From CAYPNF01 sp964411985 (GTDB lineage Bacteria > Verrucomicrobiota > Verrucomicrobiia > Limisphaerales > J093): 64,000 nt of DNA. The DNA lies in the NCBI GenBank assembly GCA_964411985.1, contig CAYPNF010000038.1, forward strand, positions 21,597 through 85,596, given 5' to 3'. Every line of letters begins with the position of its first letter. Within the stretch, counting starts at the first letter, position 1. Made by a program: the position numbers and the translations under genes. This document shows positions 1 through 9,212 of the stretch, one piece after another. Below the pieces are notes generated by a model. The model did not search any database and had not been told where the DNA came from. It was given only the letters and a program-made list of their open reading frames with translations.

Positions 1-642
1 CTCTTGAACCGCACCAACCGCTTCGTGGCGGTTCCCTTGCCGCAGGAAGCCCAGTTTGCCACCGCCTTGGGGGTTGGAGTGGCGGATCTGGATGGCGACG
101 GTAAAGAAGACGCTTTCTTGAGTCAGAACTTCTTCGCCACTCACAGCAAAATGCCAAGGTGTGATGCGGGGCGTGGCCTCTGGCTGCACGGGGATGGAAA
201 GGGTGGATTTCACGCCATGCCAGGGCAGGAGAGCGGGGTGATGGTCTATGGCGAACAGCGCGGAGCTGCGCTAGGCGATTTTGACGCGGATGGTCGGGTG
301 GATCTGGCGGTGACACAGAATGCGAGTGCCACTCGCCTATTCCGGAATCTGAAAGGACGTCCCGGTCTGCGCGTGCGCTTGGAAGGGCCGCCCGGAAACC
401 CGTTGGGCATCGGCGCCGTTCTTAGGCTCAAGGAGGGCACGCGCTTGGGGTATGCTCGCGAGATCCACGCAGGGAGTGGGTATTGGTCTTTTGACAGCCC
501 AGTCCAGGTGCTCGGCAGCTCCGGGACTCCTGATGGGCTCGAAGTCCACTGGCCGGGAGGAAAGCGCACGGCTTATGATTTGCCGGCAGAGGCCAAGGAA
601 GTGGTGGTGAATTGGCAAGGGGAATTGAGGAGGCAACGATGA
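1..642 (+). CDS. FG-GAP/ASPIC-UnbV secreted protein, C-terminal part (5' end outside window)
   Basis: This reading frame is open from the first base, so only the C-terminal ~213 residues are present. It carries FG-GAP/VCBS-type calcium-loop repeats (DLDGDGKEDAF and DFDADGRVDLAV) followed by an ASPIC/UnbV domain (start LRVRLEGPPGNPLGIGA, end near HAGSGYWSFDSP). FG-GAP repeats form beta-propeller blades in extracellular proteins; the ASPIC/UnbV domain usually follows them and its function is poorly known. The segment matches the C-terminus of the next gene closely along its whole length (for example GQESGVxVYGEQRGAALGDF in both), so the two are tandem paralogues. Its TGA overlaps the next ATG (ATGA), which suggests translational coupling. 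Substrate or partner cannot be inferred. Confidence 0.88.
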   Translation, partial: LLNRTNRFVAVPLPQEAQFATALGVGVADLDGDGKEDAFLSQNFFATHSKMPRCDAGRGLWLHGDGKGGFHAMPGQESGVMVYGEQRGAALGDFDADGRVDLAVTQNASATRLFRNLKGRPGLRVRLEGPPGNPLGIGAVLRLKEGTRLGYAREIHAGSGYWSFDSPVQVLGSSGTPDGLEVHWPGGKRTAYDLPAEAKEVVVNWQGELRRQR

Positions 643-3600
643 GCGTGTGCACTTCCGGGCGAACTTCTGAGACTGTCCTTACCCGCGCCCCGTTAGAGAG
701 CCTCCGGATTGCTGGAATCCACGCCTGCTGGATGCTGCTGCTGTGGATTTGCCTTTCTTCGTCCGGTGGTGCCCAGGAATGGGAACAAGGCGCGGGCTTT
801 CGTCGCCGTAAGCTGGACGTCCTCCCTTCAGGCAAGACTGGCTTCACACTCCTGCCCGCAGAGACGGCCGGGATTCATTTTCGGAATTCGCTTCCCCGGG
901 AGGCCGCGGCCGCCAACAACAATCTCATGAATGGTTCGGGAGTGGCTGCCGCCGATTTCGATGGCGACGGATGGTGCGATCTCTACTTCTGTTCCATTCA
1001 GGGTACCAATGCCCTCTACCGCAACCTGGGCGGCTGGCGCTTTGAGGACGTGACTTCCAAGGCAGGTGTCGGACTGGCAGGGCTCCATTCCACCGGCGTG
1101 CTGTTTGCCGATGTGAACAACGACGGTCGCCCAGACCTGCTGGTGGCCACGCTGGGAACTGGAGTGCATTGCTTTCGCAACGAAGGTGAAGGGCGGTTTA
1201 CTCAAGTTACCTCGGAAACCGGTCTGACCTCCTCGACGGGCAGTACCAGCATGGCCATGGCCGATGTCGATGGCGACGGGGATCTCGATCTCTACGTGGC
1301 CAACTACGGCGAGCTCTCCATCTTGAGGTCCGGCGGCCGCGCGGAAATGAAACAGGTCAACGGCCAGTGGGTGGTGCAGGGCCCGCACGCCAAACGATTA
1401 AGGTTTGTGGAAGGCCGTATGGAGGAGGTGGGCGAGCCCGACGTTCTCTATTTGAACGACGGTCGAGGAAGGTTCACTCCGATTCCTTGGAATTCCGACC
1501 GGTTTCTCGATGAAGACGGAAAACCCAAAGCGGAACCATGGGATTTCGGGCTGAGCGTGCAAATGCGGGACCTCAACGGGGATGGAGCTCCCGATATCTA
1601 CGTCTGTAACGACTTTCAGACGGTCGACCGGATTTGGATCAACGACGGCACTGGCCGGTTCCGCGCGCTTCCCAGGCTGGCGGTGCGGAAGCAGAGTTTC
1701 TCCTCCATGGGGGTGGACTTCGCGGATCTCGACCGTGACGGGTACTTTGATTTTCTCACCACCGAGATGATGAGCCGAGAACACCGCTTGCGCATGCGGC
1801 AGGTGGTGGGGATGCATCCGTTGGTTCCTATGCCAGGGCGGATCGAGAATCGACCGGAGGTGGCGCGAAACACTCTGTTTCATAATCGTGGTGATGATAC
1901 CTACGAGGAGATTGCGAATTTTGCCGGGGTGGCTGCGGCAGACTGGGCCTGGCAGCCCGTCTTTCTGGACGTTGACCTCGACGGCTACGAAGACCTGCTG
2001 ATCGGAAACGGCATTATGTACGACGTTCAGGACCGGGACGTCCTCGCCCGGGTACAGTCTTTTGGCAAGCAGACCCCAGAGCAGGCACGGACGAACCTAT
2101 GGCTCTATCCGGAATTCCCCTCGCCAAACCTTGCTTTTCGCAACCGGCACGACCTGACTTTCGAAGAGGTAAGCCGCGCGTGGGGCTTCGATTCCACCCG
2201 TACCTCGCAAGGTTTCGGTTTGGCCGATTTGGATCACGATGGAGATCTGGACGTGGTGATTAATGGCATCAACGGCGAGCCATCCTTGTACCGGTTTGAT
2301 ACGGATGCTCCACGCCTGGCGGTCAGGTTGCACGGCCAGCCATCCAACCGCCAGGGCGTTGGGGCCCTGGTTACCGTAACTGGTGCAACACCTCCAGCCC
2401 AAAAGCAGGAGATGCTTTGCGGTGGCCGCTTTCTTTCCCAGAGCGATGCGCAACTCATGTTCGCAGCAGGTTCACTGGAAGCCCGGTTCGAGATTGAGGT
2501 CCGCTGGCGGAGCGGCAAGCGCAGTGTGGTTCACCAAGCCGAGCCGAATTTCCTCTACGAAATCGAAGAGTCCGCCCAGGATCATGCCCTGGTGGAGAAG
2601 CCTGCCTCGGGCAAGCCCCAGCCTTGGTTTCAGGACGTGAGCGATCGGTTACAGCACACTCATCACGAGTCCTTGTTCAACGATTTTCAGCGTCAGCCGC
2701 TGCTGACCAGGCTCATGAGCCAGGCCGGTCCAGGGGTGGCCTGGCTCGACCTCGACGCGGACGGTCATGAGGAGCTGGTGGTGGGAACGGGTCGGGGGGG
2801 AGCTCCTGCAATCTATCGCGGGACCGGAAAGGGTGGTTTTCAATTGGCTAACTCCACGAATATGCCGCCAGCGCCAGATGATACGGGCGGCATGGCGGCC
2901 TGGTGTGACGCCAGCGGAGAGCCGAGCCTCCTCATGGCACTCTGCAACTATGAGTCGGGCATCACCAATGGTCCCGCGGTAATCCGCTGGAAACTGGCCC
3001 AGGGAACGCCCCCATCCGCCATGCCTCTGGCCGGGGTTGGAGCGCGTGGCGTCAGCCCGGGTCCCTTGGCAGTGGCTGACTATGACGGGGATGGAGATTT
3101 GGACCTTTTCATGGGAGGGCGAGTGGTTCCCGGGGCCTATCCACGCGCCGCCGATTCGTTCGTCTATCGTCAGGCGGACGGAAGACTCGTTCCTGATGAT
3201 GCGAACAACCTGCTGCTGAAACAAGTGGGCCTGGTGTCGGGCGCGGTCTGGAGTGACCTGGACAACGATGGTTTTCCTGAGTTGATTCTTGCGTGCGAAT
3301 GGGGAGCGATCCGGATCTTCCGGAATGACCACGGCCGTTTGGAAAAGTGGGATCCAGTTTTGTCATGGGGCAATGGTCCTTCCGAGCGGCAGGGAGTGAG
3401 CAATCTCAGCCAACTCACCGGGTGGTGGAACAGTGTTACGGTGGGAGATTTTGACGGGGATGGCAGGCTCGACCTAGTCGCAGGGAATTGGGGGTTGAAC
3501 GACGCTTACCAGGCGAGTGCGGAAGGGCCTTTACGCCTCTATTATGGAGAACTTGGCGGGCAAGGCCTGGTGGACTTATTGGAAGCCTACTACCCAGCGG

Positions 3601-4418
3601 AACTGGCAACCGAAATGCCGCGGCGTTCCCTAGTGGCATTAGGCCAGGCATTGCCTTTCCTTCAAGGCCGCTACGCAACTCACCAGGCCTTCAGCACCGC
3701 CACCATGGCCGATCTGATCTCCGTGTTACCCTCCAAACCGGAGGTCGTTGCAGTGAACACCCTCGCGAGCATGCTTTTCCTGAATCGAGGCAGCCAATTC
3801 CTGGCCCGTCCCCTTCCCGTGGAAGCCCGGTGGGCCCCGGTCATCGGGGTGAATGTTGCCGACGCTGACGGGGATGGAAACCAAGACCTGTTCCTGGCCC
3901 AGAACTTCTTTGCGCTCCGCCCAGAGTGGCCACGTCTGGATGCTGGCCGAGGCCTGTGGCTTCGTGGCGATGGGAAAGGTGGTTTTCAGCCTCTCCCCGG
4001 CCAGGAGTCGGGTGTTTTGGTCTATGGTGAACAGCGGGGCGCAGCCCTTGGCGATTTTAACGAAGACGGCCGCGTGGATTTGGTGGTGACGCAAAATGGT
4101 GGGGCTACCAAGTTGTTCGAAAACATACATGCCCGTGACGGACTGCGAGTCAAATTGGCCGGGCCACGCAGCAATCCGCAGGGCATTGGGGTGACGGTCC
4201 GATTGAAGTGTGGGGACAACTTTGGACCGACCTCCGAGGTGCATGCTGGTTCCGGCTACTGGTCTCAGGATAGTCCGGTGCTGGTCTTGGCTGCACCCCA
4301 ACCCCCGACCGCGATTCGCGTGCAATGGCCCGGAAAGGATCCGATCCTCCTGGATCTGCCGCCCGGAGCGCGGGAAGTGCTGGTAAGGCTCGATGGCGGA
4401 GTTCGCCCGCTACGGTGA
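639..4418 (+). CDS. Large secreted FG-GAP/VCBS repeat protein with two ASPIC/UnbV domains
   Basis: A 1259-residue protein, predicted to be exported. The ATG inside the ATGA overlap was chosen over an upstream in-frame codon because a GGAGG Shine-Dalgarno lies 7 bases before it. An N-terminal hydrophobic stretch (about residues 25-50, WMLLLWICLSS) looks like a signal peptide. Two similar halves follow: FG-GAP repeats with DxDGDG-type loops, then an ASPIC/UnbV domain at about 555-640; a second FG-GAP block, then a second ASPIC domain at about 1167-1240. The family is common in large secreted proteins of Verrucomicrobiota and Planctomycetota. It probably acts at the cell surface or outside the cell, but no enzymatic motif is visible and the partner is unknown. 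Tandem paralogue of the truncated upstream gene. Confidence 0.9.
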   Translation: MSVCTSGRTSETVLTRAPLESLRIAGIHACWMLLLWICLSSSGGAQEWEQGAGFRRRKLDVLPSGKTGFTLLPAETAGIHFRNSLPREAAAANNNLMNGSGVAAADFDGDGWCDLYFCSIQGTNALYRNLGGWRFEDVTSKAGVGLAGLHSTGVLFADVNNDGRPDLLVATLGTGVHCFRNEGEGRFTQVTSETGLTSSTGSTSMAMADVDGDGDLDLYVANYGELSILRSGGRAEMKQVNGQWVVQGPHAKRLRFVEGRMEEVGEPDVLYLNDGRGRFTPIPWNSDRFLDEDGKPKAEPWDFGLSVQMRDLNGDGAPDIYVCNDFQTVDRIWINDGTGRFRALPRLAVRKQSFSSMGVDFADLDRDGYFDFLTTEMMSREHRLRMRQVVGMHPLVPMPGRIENRPEVARNTLFHNRGDDTYEEIANFAGVAAADWAWQPVFLDVDLDGYEDLLIGNGIMYDVQDRDVLARVQSFGKQTPEQARTNLWLYPEFPSPNLAFRNRHDLTFEEVSRAWGFDSTRTSQGFGLADLDHDGDLDVVINGINGEPSLYRFDTDAPRLAVRLHGQPSNRQGVGALVTVTGATPPAQKQEMLCGGRFLSQSDAQLMFAAGSLEARFEIEVRWRSGKRSVVHQAEPNFLYEIEESAQDHALVEKPASGKPQPWFQDVSDRLQHTHHESLFNDFQRQPLLTRLMSQAGPGVAWLDLDADGHEELVVGTGRGGAPAIYRGTGKGGFQLANSTNMPPAPDDTGGMAAWCDASGEPSLLMALCNYESGITNGPAVIRWKLAQGTPPSAMPLAGVGARGVSPGPLAVADYDGDGDLDLFMGGRVVPGAYPRAADSFVYRQADGRLVPDDANNLLLKQVGLVSGAVWSDLDNDGFPELILACEWGAIRIFRNDHGRLEKWDPVLSWGNGPSERQGVSNLSQLTGWWNSVTVGDFDGDGRLDLVAGNWGLNDAYQASAEGPLRLYYGELGGQGLVDLLEAYYPAELATEMPRRSLVALGQALPFLQGRYATHQAFSTATMADLISVLPSKPEVVAVNTLASMLFLNRGSQFLARPLPVEARWAPVIGVNVADADGDGNQDLFLAQNFFALRPEWPRLDAGRGLWLRGDGKGGFQPLPGQESGVLVYGEQRGAALGDFNEDGRVDLVVTQNGGATKLFENIHARDGLRVKLAGPRSNPQGIGVTVRLKCGDNFGPTSEVHAGSGYWSQDSPVLVLAAPQPPTAIRVQWPGKDPILLDLPPGAREVLVRLDGGVRPLR

Positions 4419-4683
4419 TCTTTTCGTGATTTGAGCTGCGCACAGGCTTTCCTGCCGCCCTACCGCGATCACCGTGATGGGTAGTGCATGCGACGATGCT
4501 ACAGCGAACCGCTCCACTCCAGCATCGCCCAAGCCGTCACTCACTCCTTCGAGGTCGAAGACGAAAACGGTCCGCTTCCAAGGCTTAGCGCTTGCTGCGC
4601 TGGGTTCGTATTGTGTACTTTGCCGCTCTGCGGGCGCGCCCAAACTGGGTGCAGGGCCCGGCTACGCGAAACGTTGTCATTAC

Positions 4684-6771
4684 GTGCGGCACGGGTCCCT
4701 TCAGCGAAAGCCAAGGTTCTCCGCCCTTTCGGGGTGGATGTTATTGCTTCTCCTGGTCTTCTCGGGTTCTTCCCGGGCTCACGAGCCCGGCAGCCCTAGC
4801 ACGAAACCCTCCTTCGAAGCGCTCAGTGTTGAGGAGGAACTCAGAGTGGACGGGGTGCTCGATGAGCCGTTCTGGAACCAATGTGCGGTGGGGACTGGCT
4901 TAATCGACATCCGCACCAAGCAGGCGGCGACCAACCAGGCCACCGTCCGGGTTGCCTATACCCGCACCCATGTCTACGTCGGTGTGGAGTGCTTTGATGA
5001 CAATGTCGCAGGGATTCGTGCCTCTGAACGGCGAAAGGACCGGGCCTTCACAGGAGATGACTGGGTGGAGATTCACTTTGATCCCAACAACAGTCACCGT
5101 AGCAAATACGCGTTTTTCACCAACCCGTTGGGCACCCGTGCCGAAGCCAACGAAGGCCCAAGCGGCCAGTTCAATTACGGCTGGACGGTGGAGTGGGAGT
5201 GTGAAGCCAGCATCCAGACCAACCGCTGGTCTTTCGAAATGAAGATCCCGCTGGGTGCCATGAATTATGAGCGCAAAGACGCCCTCACCTGGGGCTTTAA
5301 TGTGACCCGGTTTCAGCCGCGCACCGACACCACCAGCTTCTGGAGTTACAATTCCACGGAGATGTACAAACCCCGGCACTTCGGGCACCTCCAGGGGCTT
5401 GATTTGGGGGATACCCGGTTCAGCCGGCAATGGGAGGTCACACCCTATGCGAGCGCCCAATACGACTGGAACGGTGACTCCGAGGCCAAACTCAAAGCCG
5501 GTGCGGATGTTGGGTTCAGGCTTACGTCTTCCGCCCTGGTGGCGCTGACTCTCAATCCGGATTACGGCCAAGTCGAAGCCGACGATGCCACGATCGAATT
5601 GCGGGATACAGAGAGATTTCTTTCGGAAAAACGCCCCTTCTTTCGGGAGGGTGAGGAATTGATCCGCATGCCAAACCGGCTCTACTACAGCCGGCGTTTC
5701 ACCGATATCGATGGGGGCGGAAAGGTGACCGGCGCCGGGCATGCCTACAGCTACATCGTTCAGAACATCTATGGGAAGGTCCAGCACCAGGACTTTGAGG
5801 GGGAGGGGAATTCGGCGGTGATGCGGTTCTACCAGTACACCAATGATCGGTCCTACATCGGGTATTACCTTGCCGATTCGGAGATGGAAGAGGGCTACTC
5901 CCGGGTCGGAGGGGCCGACGCCTACTTCTTCCTGAACGATGACTGGCGAGTCTCAGCCCAGGCCTCAGGCATGAGCCAGGACTTGGAGGATCCCACTGGG
6001 ACGTTCCTGCAGAACGGCGAAGATTACCTGGGGCAAGCGAGCCTCATCTATGCGCACTACCCTTGGGAATTCAACTGCGGCTACAAGGCGATCAGCCCTG
6101 GGTTCAACCCGCTTCTGGGCTATATCCCCCGGCAGAACGTATATGGGCCCAACTTCGACGCCTTCTACTCCTACCAAACGGACCGCAGTTGGTACAAATC
6201 CCTCAACTTTGGGTACGAGTTCGACTACTATTGGACCGAGGGCGGGTCCTTGGGAGTCCACGACCATGCGGTGTACGGCCGCGTGGTATTCCCGATGGAC
6301 GTCGGTTTGCGCACGGGTTTTTCCAGGGAGTATCACGCTCCGTACTACAACCACCGGGTTTCCTCCGGGTTTGAGTTGTTCCCCAGCAATCTGTGGAAAT
6401 CATTCTCTCTCACTTGGGCAGGGGGCGAGTTCGAGGACATCGAGTATAACGAGATCATTCTGGGAAAGCCGTTTAAACCCTGGAATCGTTTGCCGATTCG
6501 CCTCGAGACGTTCGTCCGGTTCGAGGATCAGCCCGACGGCTCTCGTGACACCAAGTGGCTCGCTCGGGCGGTCGCTGACTTGTACCTGACGGATGACATG
6601 TGGATCAAGAGTTCGCTCCAGCCGCAGAATGATGGAGTCTACAACGTCAGCGTGATCTATGGCTGGGAGTTTCTGCCCCGGCGCAATTTCTATCTGGTTT
6701 TCAATAGCGTCAACGAAGGTGGGGTCACCGAAAACTCCATCTTTTCGAAAATCACCTGGACGTTCTGGTAG
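4684..6771 (+). CDS. CBM9-like/DUF5916 outer-membrane beta-barrel protein
   Basis: The N-terminal third resembles the family 9 carbohydrate-binding-like domain: a one-domain start (VDGVLDEPFWNQC), then DDWVEIHFDPNN and a region with KIPLGAM. The rest resembles DUF5916, with the signature FLSEKRPFFREGEELI and YYSRRF, aromatic alternating strands, and a C-terminal aromatic residue (TWTFW) as in outer-membrane barrels. These proteins are thought to sit in the outer membrane; their ligand is unknown. The signal peptide hydrophobic core is MLLLLLVFSGSSRA. The start is uncertain: the GTG used here gives a basic n-region before that core, an ATG at 4738 would start in the core, and the frame stays open upstream to 4474 without recognisable content. 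No good ribosome-binding site helps to decide. Confidence 0.85.
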   Translation: MRHGSLQRKPRFSALSGWMLLLLLVFSGSSRAHEPGSPSTKPSFEALSVEEELRVDGVLDEPFWNQCAVGTGLIDIRTKQAATNQATVRVAYTRTHVYVGVECFDDNVAGIRASERRKDRAFTGDDWVEIHFDPNNSHRSKYAFFTNPLGTRAEANEGPSGQFNYGWTVEWECEASIQTNRWSFEMKIPLGAMNYERKDALTWGFNVTRFQPRTDTTSFWSYNSTEMYKPRHFGHLQGLDLGDTRFSRQWEVTPYASAQYDWNGDSEAKLKAGADVGFRLTSSALVALTLNPDYGQVEADDATIELRDTERFLSEKRPFFREGEELIRMPNRLYYSRRFTDIDGGGKVTGAGHAYSYIVQNIYGKVQHQDFEGEGNSAVMRFYQYTNDRSYIGYYLADSEMEEGYSRVGGADAYFFLNDDWRVSAQASGMSQDLEDPTGTFLQNGEDYLGQASLIYAHYPWEFNCGYKAISPGFNPLLGYIPRQNVYGPNFDAFYSYQTDRSWYKSLNFGYEFDYYWTEGGSLGVHDHAVYGRVVFPMDVGLRTGFSREYHAPYYNHRVSSGFELFPSNLWKSFSLTWAGGEFEDIEYNEIILGKPFKPWNRLPIRLETFVRFEDQPDGSRDTKWLARAVADLYLTDDMWIKSSLQPQNDGVYNVSVIYGWEFLPRRNFYLVFNSVNEGGVTENSIFSKITWTFW

Positions 6772-6819
6772 GTTTTCCTGCTCGCCTTCTGGAAGGACTC
6801 ATGGGAGGAATATCGGCCA

Positions 6820-7482
6820 ATGAAAGTTCGGCGCGCTGAAATCACAAGAGAGACGAAGGAAACCTCGATTCGTCTTAGCCTCAATCTCGATGGCAAGGGG
6901 CGATCGGTGCTCAAGACAGGAATCCCGTTCTTCGATCACATGCTGACCCTTTTCGCCAAGCACGCCGCCATGGACCTGGAGCTGGTTTGCTTAGGCGATT
7001 TGGAAGTGGATGCCCATCATACGGTTGAAGATTGTGGCATCGCTCTGGGGCAGGCCTTTTTGCAGGCACTGGGGGACAAGAAGGGGATTCGCCGGTATGG
7101 TACAGGTTTCGACCCGAAAAACCCCTTTACTGGAGAGGCGTATGTTCCTATGGACGAATGCCTTGCGCGCTGTGTGATCGACTTTAGCGGGCGGCCTTAC
7201 CTGGTATGGCGCGGGTTGGATAAGCATGCATACCGGAGCTTGAGTGCAGCCGCCAAAGGTCAGGACATGTCCACGGCCTTCCGCTTTGGCCTCGCGCGGG
7301 AGTTTTTCCAAGGCTTTGCCAACGAAGCCCGATGCAACTTGCATCTGGAACTTCTCTACGGGGACGAACCGCACCACATTGTGGAAGGCCTCTTCAAGGC
7401 GTTCGCGAAAGCGACGGACTTTGCCTGTCAACGGGATCCGCGAATCCAAGGCCTCCTGCCAAGCACCAAAGGAAAGCTATAA
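6820..7482 (+). CDS. hisB: Imidazoleglycerol-phosphate dehydratase
   Basis: Catalyses dehydration of imidazole glycerol phosphate to imidazole acetol phosphate in histidine biosynthesis; cytoplasmic, manganese-dependent. Family motifs seen: FFDHML, DAHHTVED with GIALGQA, VPMDE, SGRPYLV, and the second metal motif HHIVE, ending in LPSTKG. A good Shine-Dalgarno (GGGAGGA) lies about 11 bases upstream. At 220 residues it is longer than the usual ~195. About 11 extra residues (GTGFDPKNPFTGEAY region) sit between GIRRYG and VPMDE, and the usual FDTEL segment is replaced by a longer stretch ending in MSTAFRFGLAREFF. The metal-binding HHxxE motifs are intact, so it is probably active. No other his gene is nearby. 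Confidence 0.94.
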   Translation: MKVRRAEITRETKETSIRLSLNLDGKGRSVLKTGIPFFDHMLTLFAKHAAMDLELVCLGDLEVDAHHTVEDCGIALGQAFLQALGDKKGIRRYGTGFDPKNPFTGEAYVPMDECLARCVIDFSGRPYLVWRGLDKHAYRSLSAAAKGQDMSTAFRFGLAREFFQGFANEARCNLHLELLYGDEPHHIVEGLFKAFAKATDFACQRDPRIQGLLPSTKGKL

Positions 7483-7621
7483 TGTCCAGCGATTGAGTCA
7501 GCTAGAACGCCCTGATTCCTAGGTGGTTGGGGTTTTGGACTCCCTCTGGATTGGCAAAAAAGCTGCTTTCTTTCTAACTTTTTTTCGCTGAATATCCCAT
7601 TACGGTCATTCGTCCAAAACC

Positions 7622-8224
7622 ATGTCGGCCAAGCCCGATTATACGTCACTCGCTGACGATGCGCTCGTGAGACACGCCCGCGTGGGCGACATGAGTGCAT
7701 TTGAGGAATTGGTGGCGAGGCATCGGGACAAAATTTACGCCCGCGCGTTCAGCATGTTGCGGAACGAGGATGAGGCGACTGATCTTTCCCAGGAAGCATG
7801 GGTGAAAGGCTGGCAGCGCCTGCAGCAGTTTCAGGGCGATGCCAGTTTCGTCACTTGGATGACGAGGATCGTCATTAACCTGTGCTTGGATCATCTCCGG
7901 CGTCAAAAACGCGTTCGTGCGGAATCGATTGAGCAGATGGCCGAGGATGGCGGTGGCGTGGAGCGTCACCTGCCGGTAGTGGTCACCAACCCGACCGAGC
8001 GTCTGGAGCGGGACGAGTTGAGATTGCGAATCGATCAGGCGTTGAATCAGCTCTCGCATGCTCACCGTACCGTACTGGTCTTGCATGAATTTGAGGGTCT
8101 GGAGTATAGGGAAGTGGCGAAACGAATGGATTGTTCGATTGGAACCGTGATGTCGCGGCTGTTTTATGCCCGGCGTCGCATGGCCGCCCTGTTGGCAGGG
8201 CTGAAAGAAGAGCGAAAGATATGA
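7622..8224 (+). CDS. ECF-type RNA polymerase sigma factor
   Basis: A 200-residue sigma-70 family protein with only regions 2 and 4. Region 2 runs about residues 20-95 (EDEATDLSQEAWVKGWQRL, then SFVTWMTRIVINLCLDHLRR). Region 4 covers about 135-190, with the helix-turn-helix EYREVAKRMDCSIGTVMSRL. It should direct RNA polymerase to a small set of promoters. The stop codon overlaps the start of the next gene (ATGA), and that gene has the layout of a membrane anti-sigma factor, so the two are likely a regulator pair. The signal it responds to cannot be inferred. Confidence 0.93.
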   Translation: MSAKPDYTSLADDALVRHARVGDMSAFEELVARHRDKIYARAFSMLRNEDEATDLSQEAWVKGWQRLQQFQGDASFVTWMTRIVINLCLDHLRRQKRVRAESIEQMAEDGGGVERHLPVVVTNPTERLERDELRLRIDQALNQLSHAHRTVLVLHEFEGLEYREVAKRMDCSIGTVMSRLFYARRRMAALLAGLKEERKI

Positions 8225-8691
8225 ACCACGAAACTGAACTGAAGATTCAGGCCTGGGTCGATGGCAGTCTGCCAGCGGCAGAGGTTCGCTCTGTTCAGGA
8301 TCTGGTCTCCCAGAATCCAGAGGCGAAGGCCTTGGCAGATGAAATTCGCTATGCTTGCGAGGCCTTGGCGGTGGGAGAGGTGGCGCGTTCCGTCCCGGAC
8401 ACCAGGGAATTCTACTGGTCGAGGATCCAGCAGCGGATCCAGGCTGAGGAAACGTCACCGGCGTCCCCCGAACCTTCCTCTTGGATCCAACGCTGGATGA
8501 AAGTCCTGGCTCCTGCGGCGATTCTGGCCGCTCTCACCATCATGCTGGTTTCCCCGGGGCTCTTTGGCCTCCGAAGGGGTTTCGTTGGCTTAGGCGAATT
8601 CGAGAACCCCAGTTCCGACACGACGGCGTTTACGTTCCGTTCCGAGAGCGAGGGCATGACTGTCGTATGGCTCAGTACCCCCGCTGAATAG
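8221..8691 (+). CDS. Anti-sigma-factor-like membrane protein
   Basis: A 156-residue protein. The N-terminal ~90 residues are soluble and resemble anti-sigma domains (MNHETELKIQAWVDGSLPAAE, with conserved EAKALADEI). One transmembrane helix follows at about 96-118 (VLAPAAILAALTIMLVSPGLF), with a short periplasmic tail. Start chosen at the ATG overlapping the sigma-factor stop. No zinc-binding HxxxCxxC motif is visible, so the anti-sigma role rests on gene order and topology. It probably holds the upstream ECF sigma at the membrane. Confidence 0.72.
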   Translation: MNHETELKIQAWVDGSLPAAEVRSVQDLVSQNPEAKALADEIRYACEALAVGEVARSVPDTREFYWSRIQQRIQAEETSPASPEPSSWIQRWMKVLAPAAILAALTIMLVSPGLFGLRRGFVGLGEFENPSSDTTAFTFRSESEGMTVVWLSTPAE

Positions 8692-8716
8692 GTTTTTCGG
8701 TAGAAATACATCTCTC

Positions 8717-9208
8717 ATGAAACATGCTGTTCTCAGCCTCAACCGACTGCTTGGGCGGTTGAGCGTTTGGCTGTTCTTGTCGCTCTCCTTGGTGTCCGCC
8801 GCAGCAGACGAGGCGCTGCGCCTGCGTGCTCAGTTGGTTTGGGCAACCAACGGAGAAAAGCCCGCAGTGGATCCTAACAACAAGGACAAAGACTGCATCC
8901 AGGAGTTGGACGAGAAGGTGGGAGGAAAGCTGAAACGGGTCTTCAAGTGGCGGAATTACTACCAGATCAAAGAGGAAAACGTGTCTCCTCCCAGTCGGGT
9001 GAAGCTCAGCTCGAAGTGTGAGGTGGAGATCAAGAAGGTGGACGACGCCACCTTGGAGGTGAAACTCTATGGGGAAGGAAAACTCACCACCACCAAGAAA
9101 CAACCCATCAAACCGCTGACTCAAGGGGAAATCCTGGTAGTGGGAGGCGATGACAAGGCGAAGTACGATGACGCTTGGTTCGTGGTTTTGTCGGTGGCCG
9201 CCCGCTAG
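8717..9208 (+). CDS. Small secreted protein of unknown function
   Basis: 163 residues with a clear signal peptide (hydrophobic LSVWLFLSLSLVSAAA, cleavage near ADE). The mature part is charged and lysine-rich, with two cysteines (DKDCIQE and SKCEVE) and predicted beta-strand content. I do not recognise the family. It follows the ECF sigma/anti-sigma pair by 25 bases on the same strand and may be part of that transcription unit, or a target of it. Confidence 0.75.
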   Translation: MKHAVLSLNRLLGRLSVWLFLSLSLVSAAADEALRLRAQLVWATNGEKPAVDPNNKDKDCIQELDEKVGGKLKRVFKWRNYYQIKEENVSPPSRVKLSSKCEVEIKKVDDATLEVKLYGEGKLTTTKKQPIKPLTQGEILVVGGDDKAKYDDAWFVVLSVAAR

Positions 9209-9212
9209 ACTT

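Noticed and set aside
4474..4683. In-frame N-terminal extension upstream of the DUF5916 gene
   Set aside because: No family similarity and no ribosome-binding site; it precedes the signal-peptide core, so I treat it as non-coding leader.
4420..4700. Possible third copy of the ~300-bp repeat
   Set aside because: Only GA-rich similarity over ~25 bases; the conserved boxes CGCGCACTCCAAAACCT and GCCGCCAAACTCCCC are absent.
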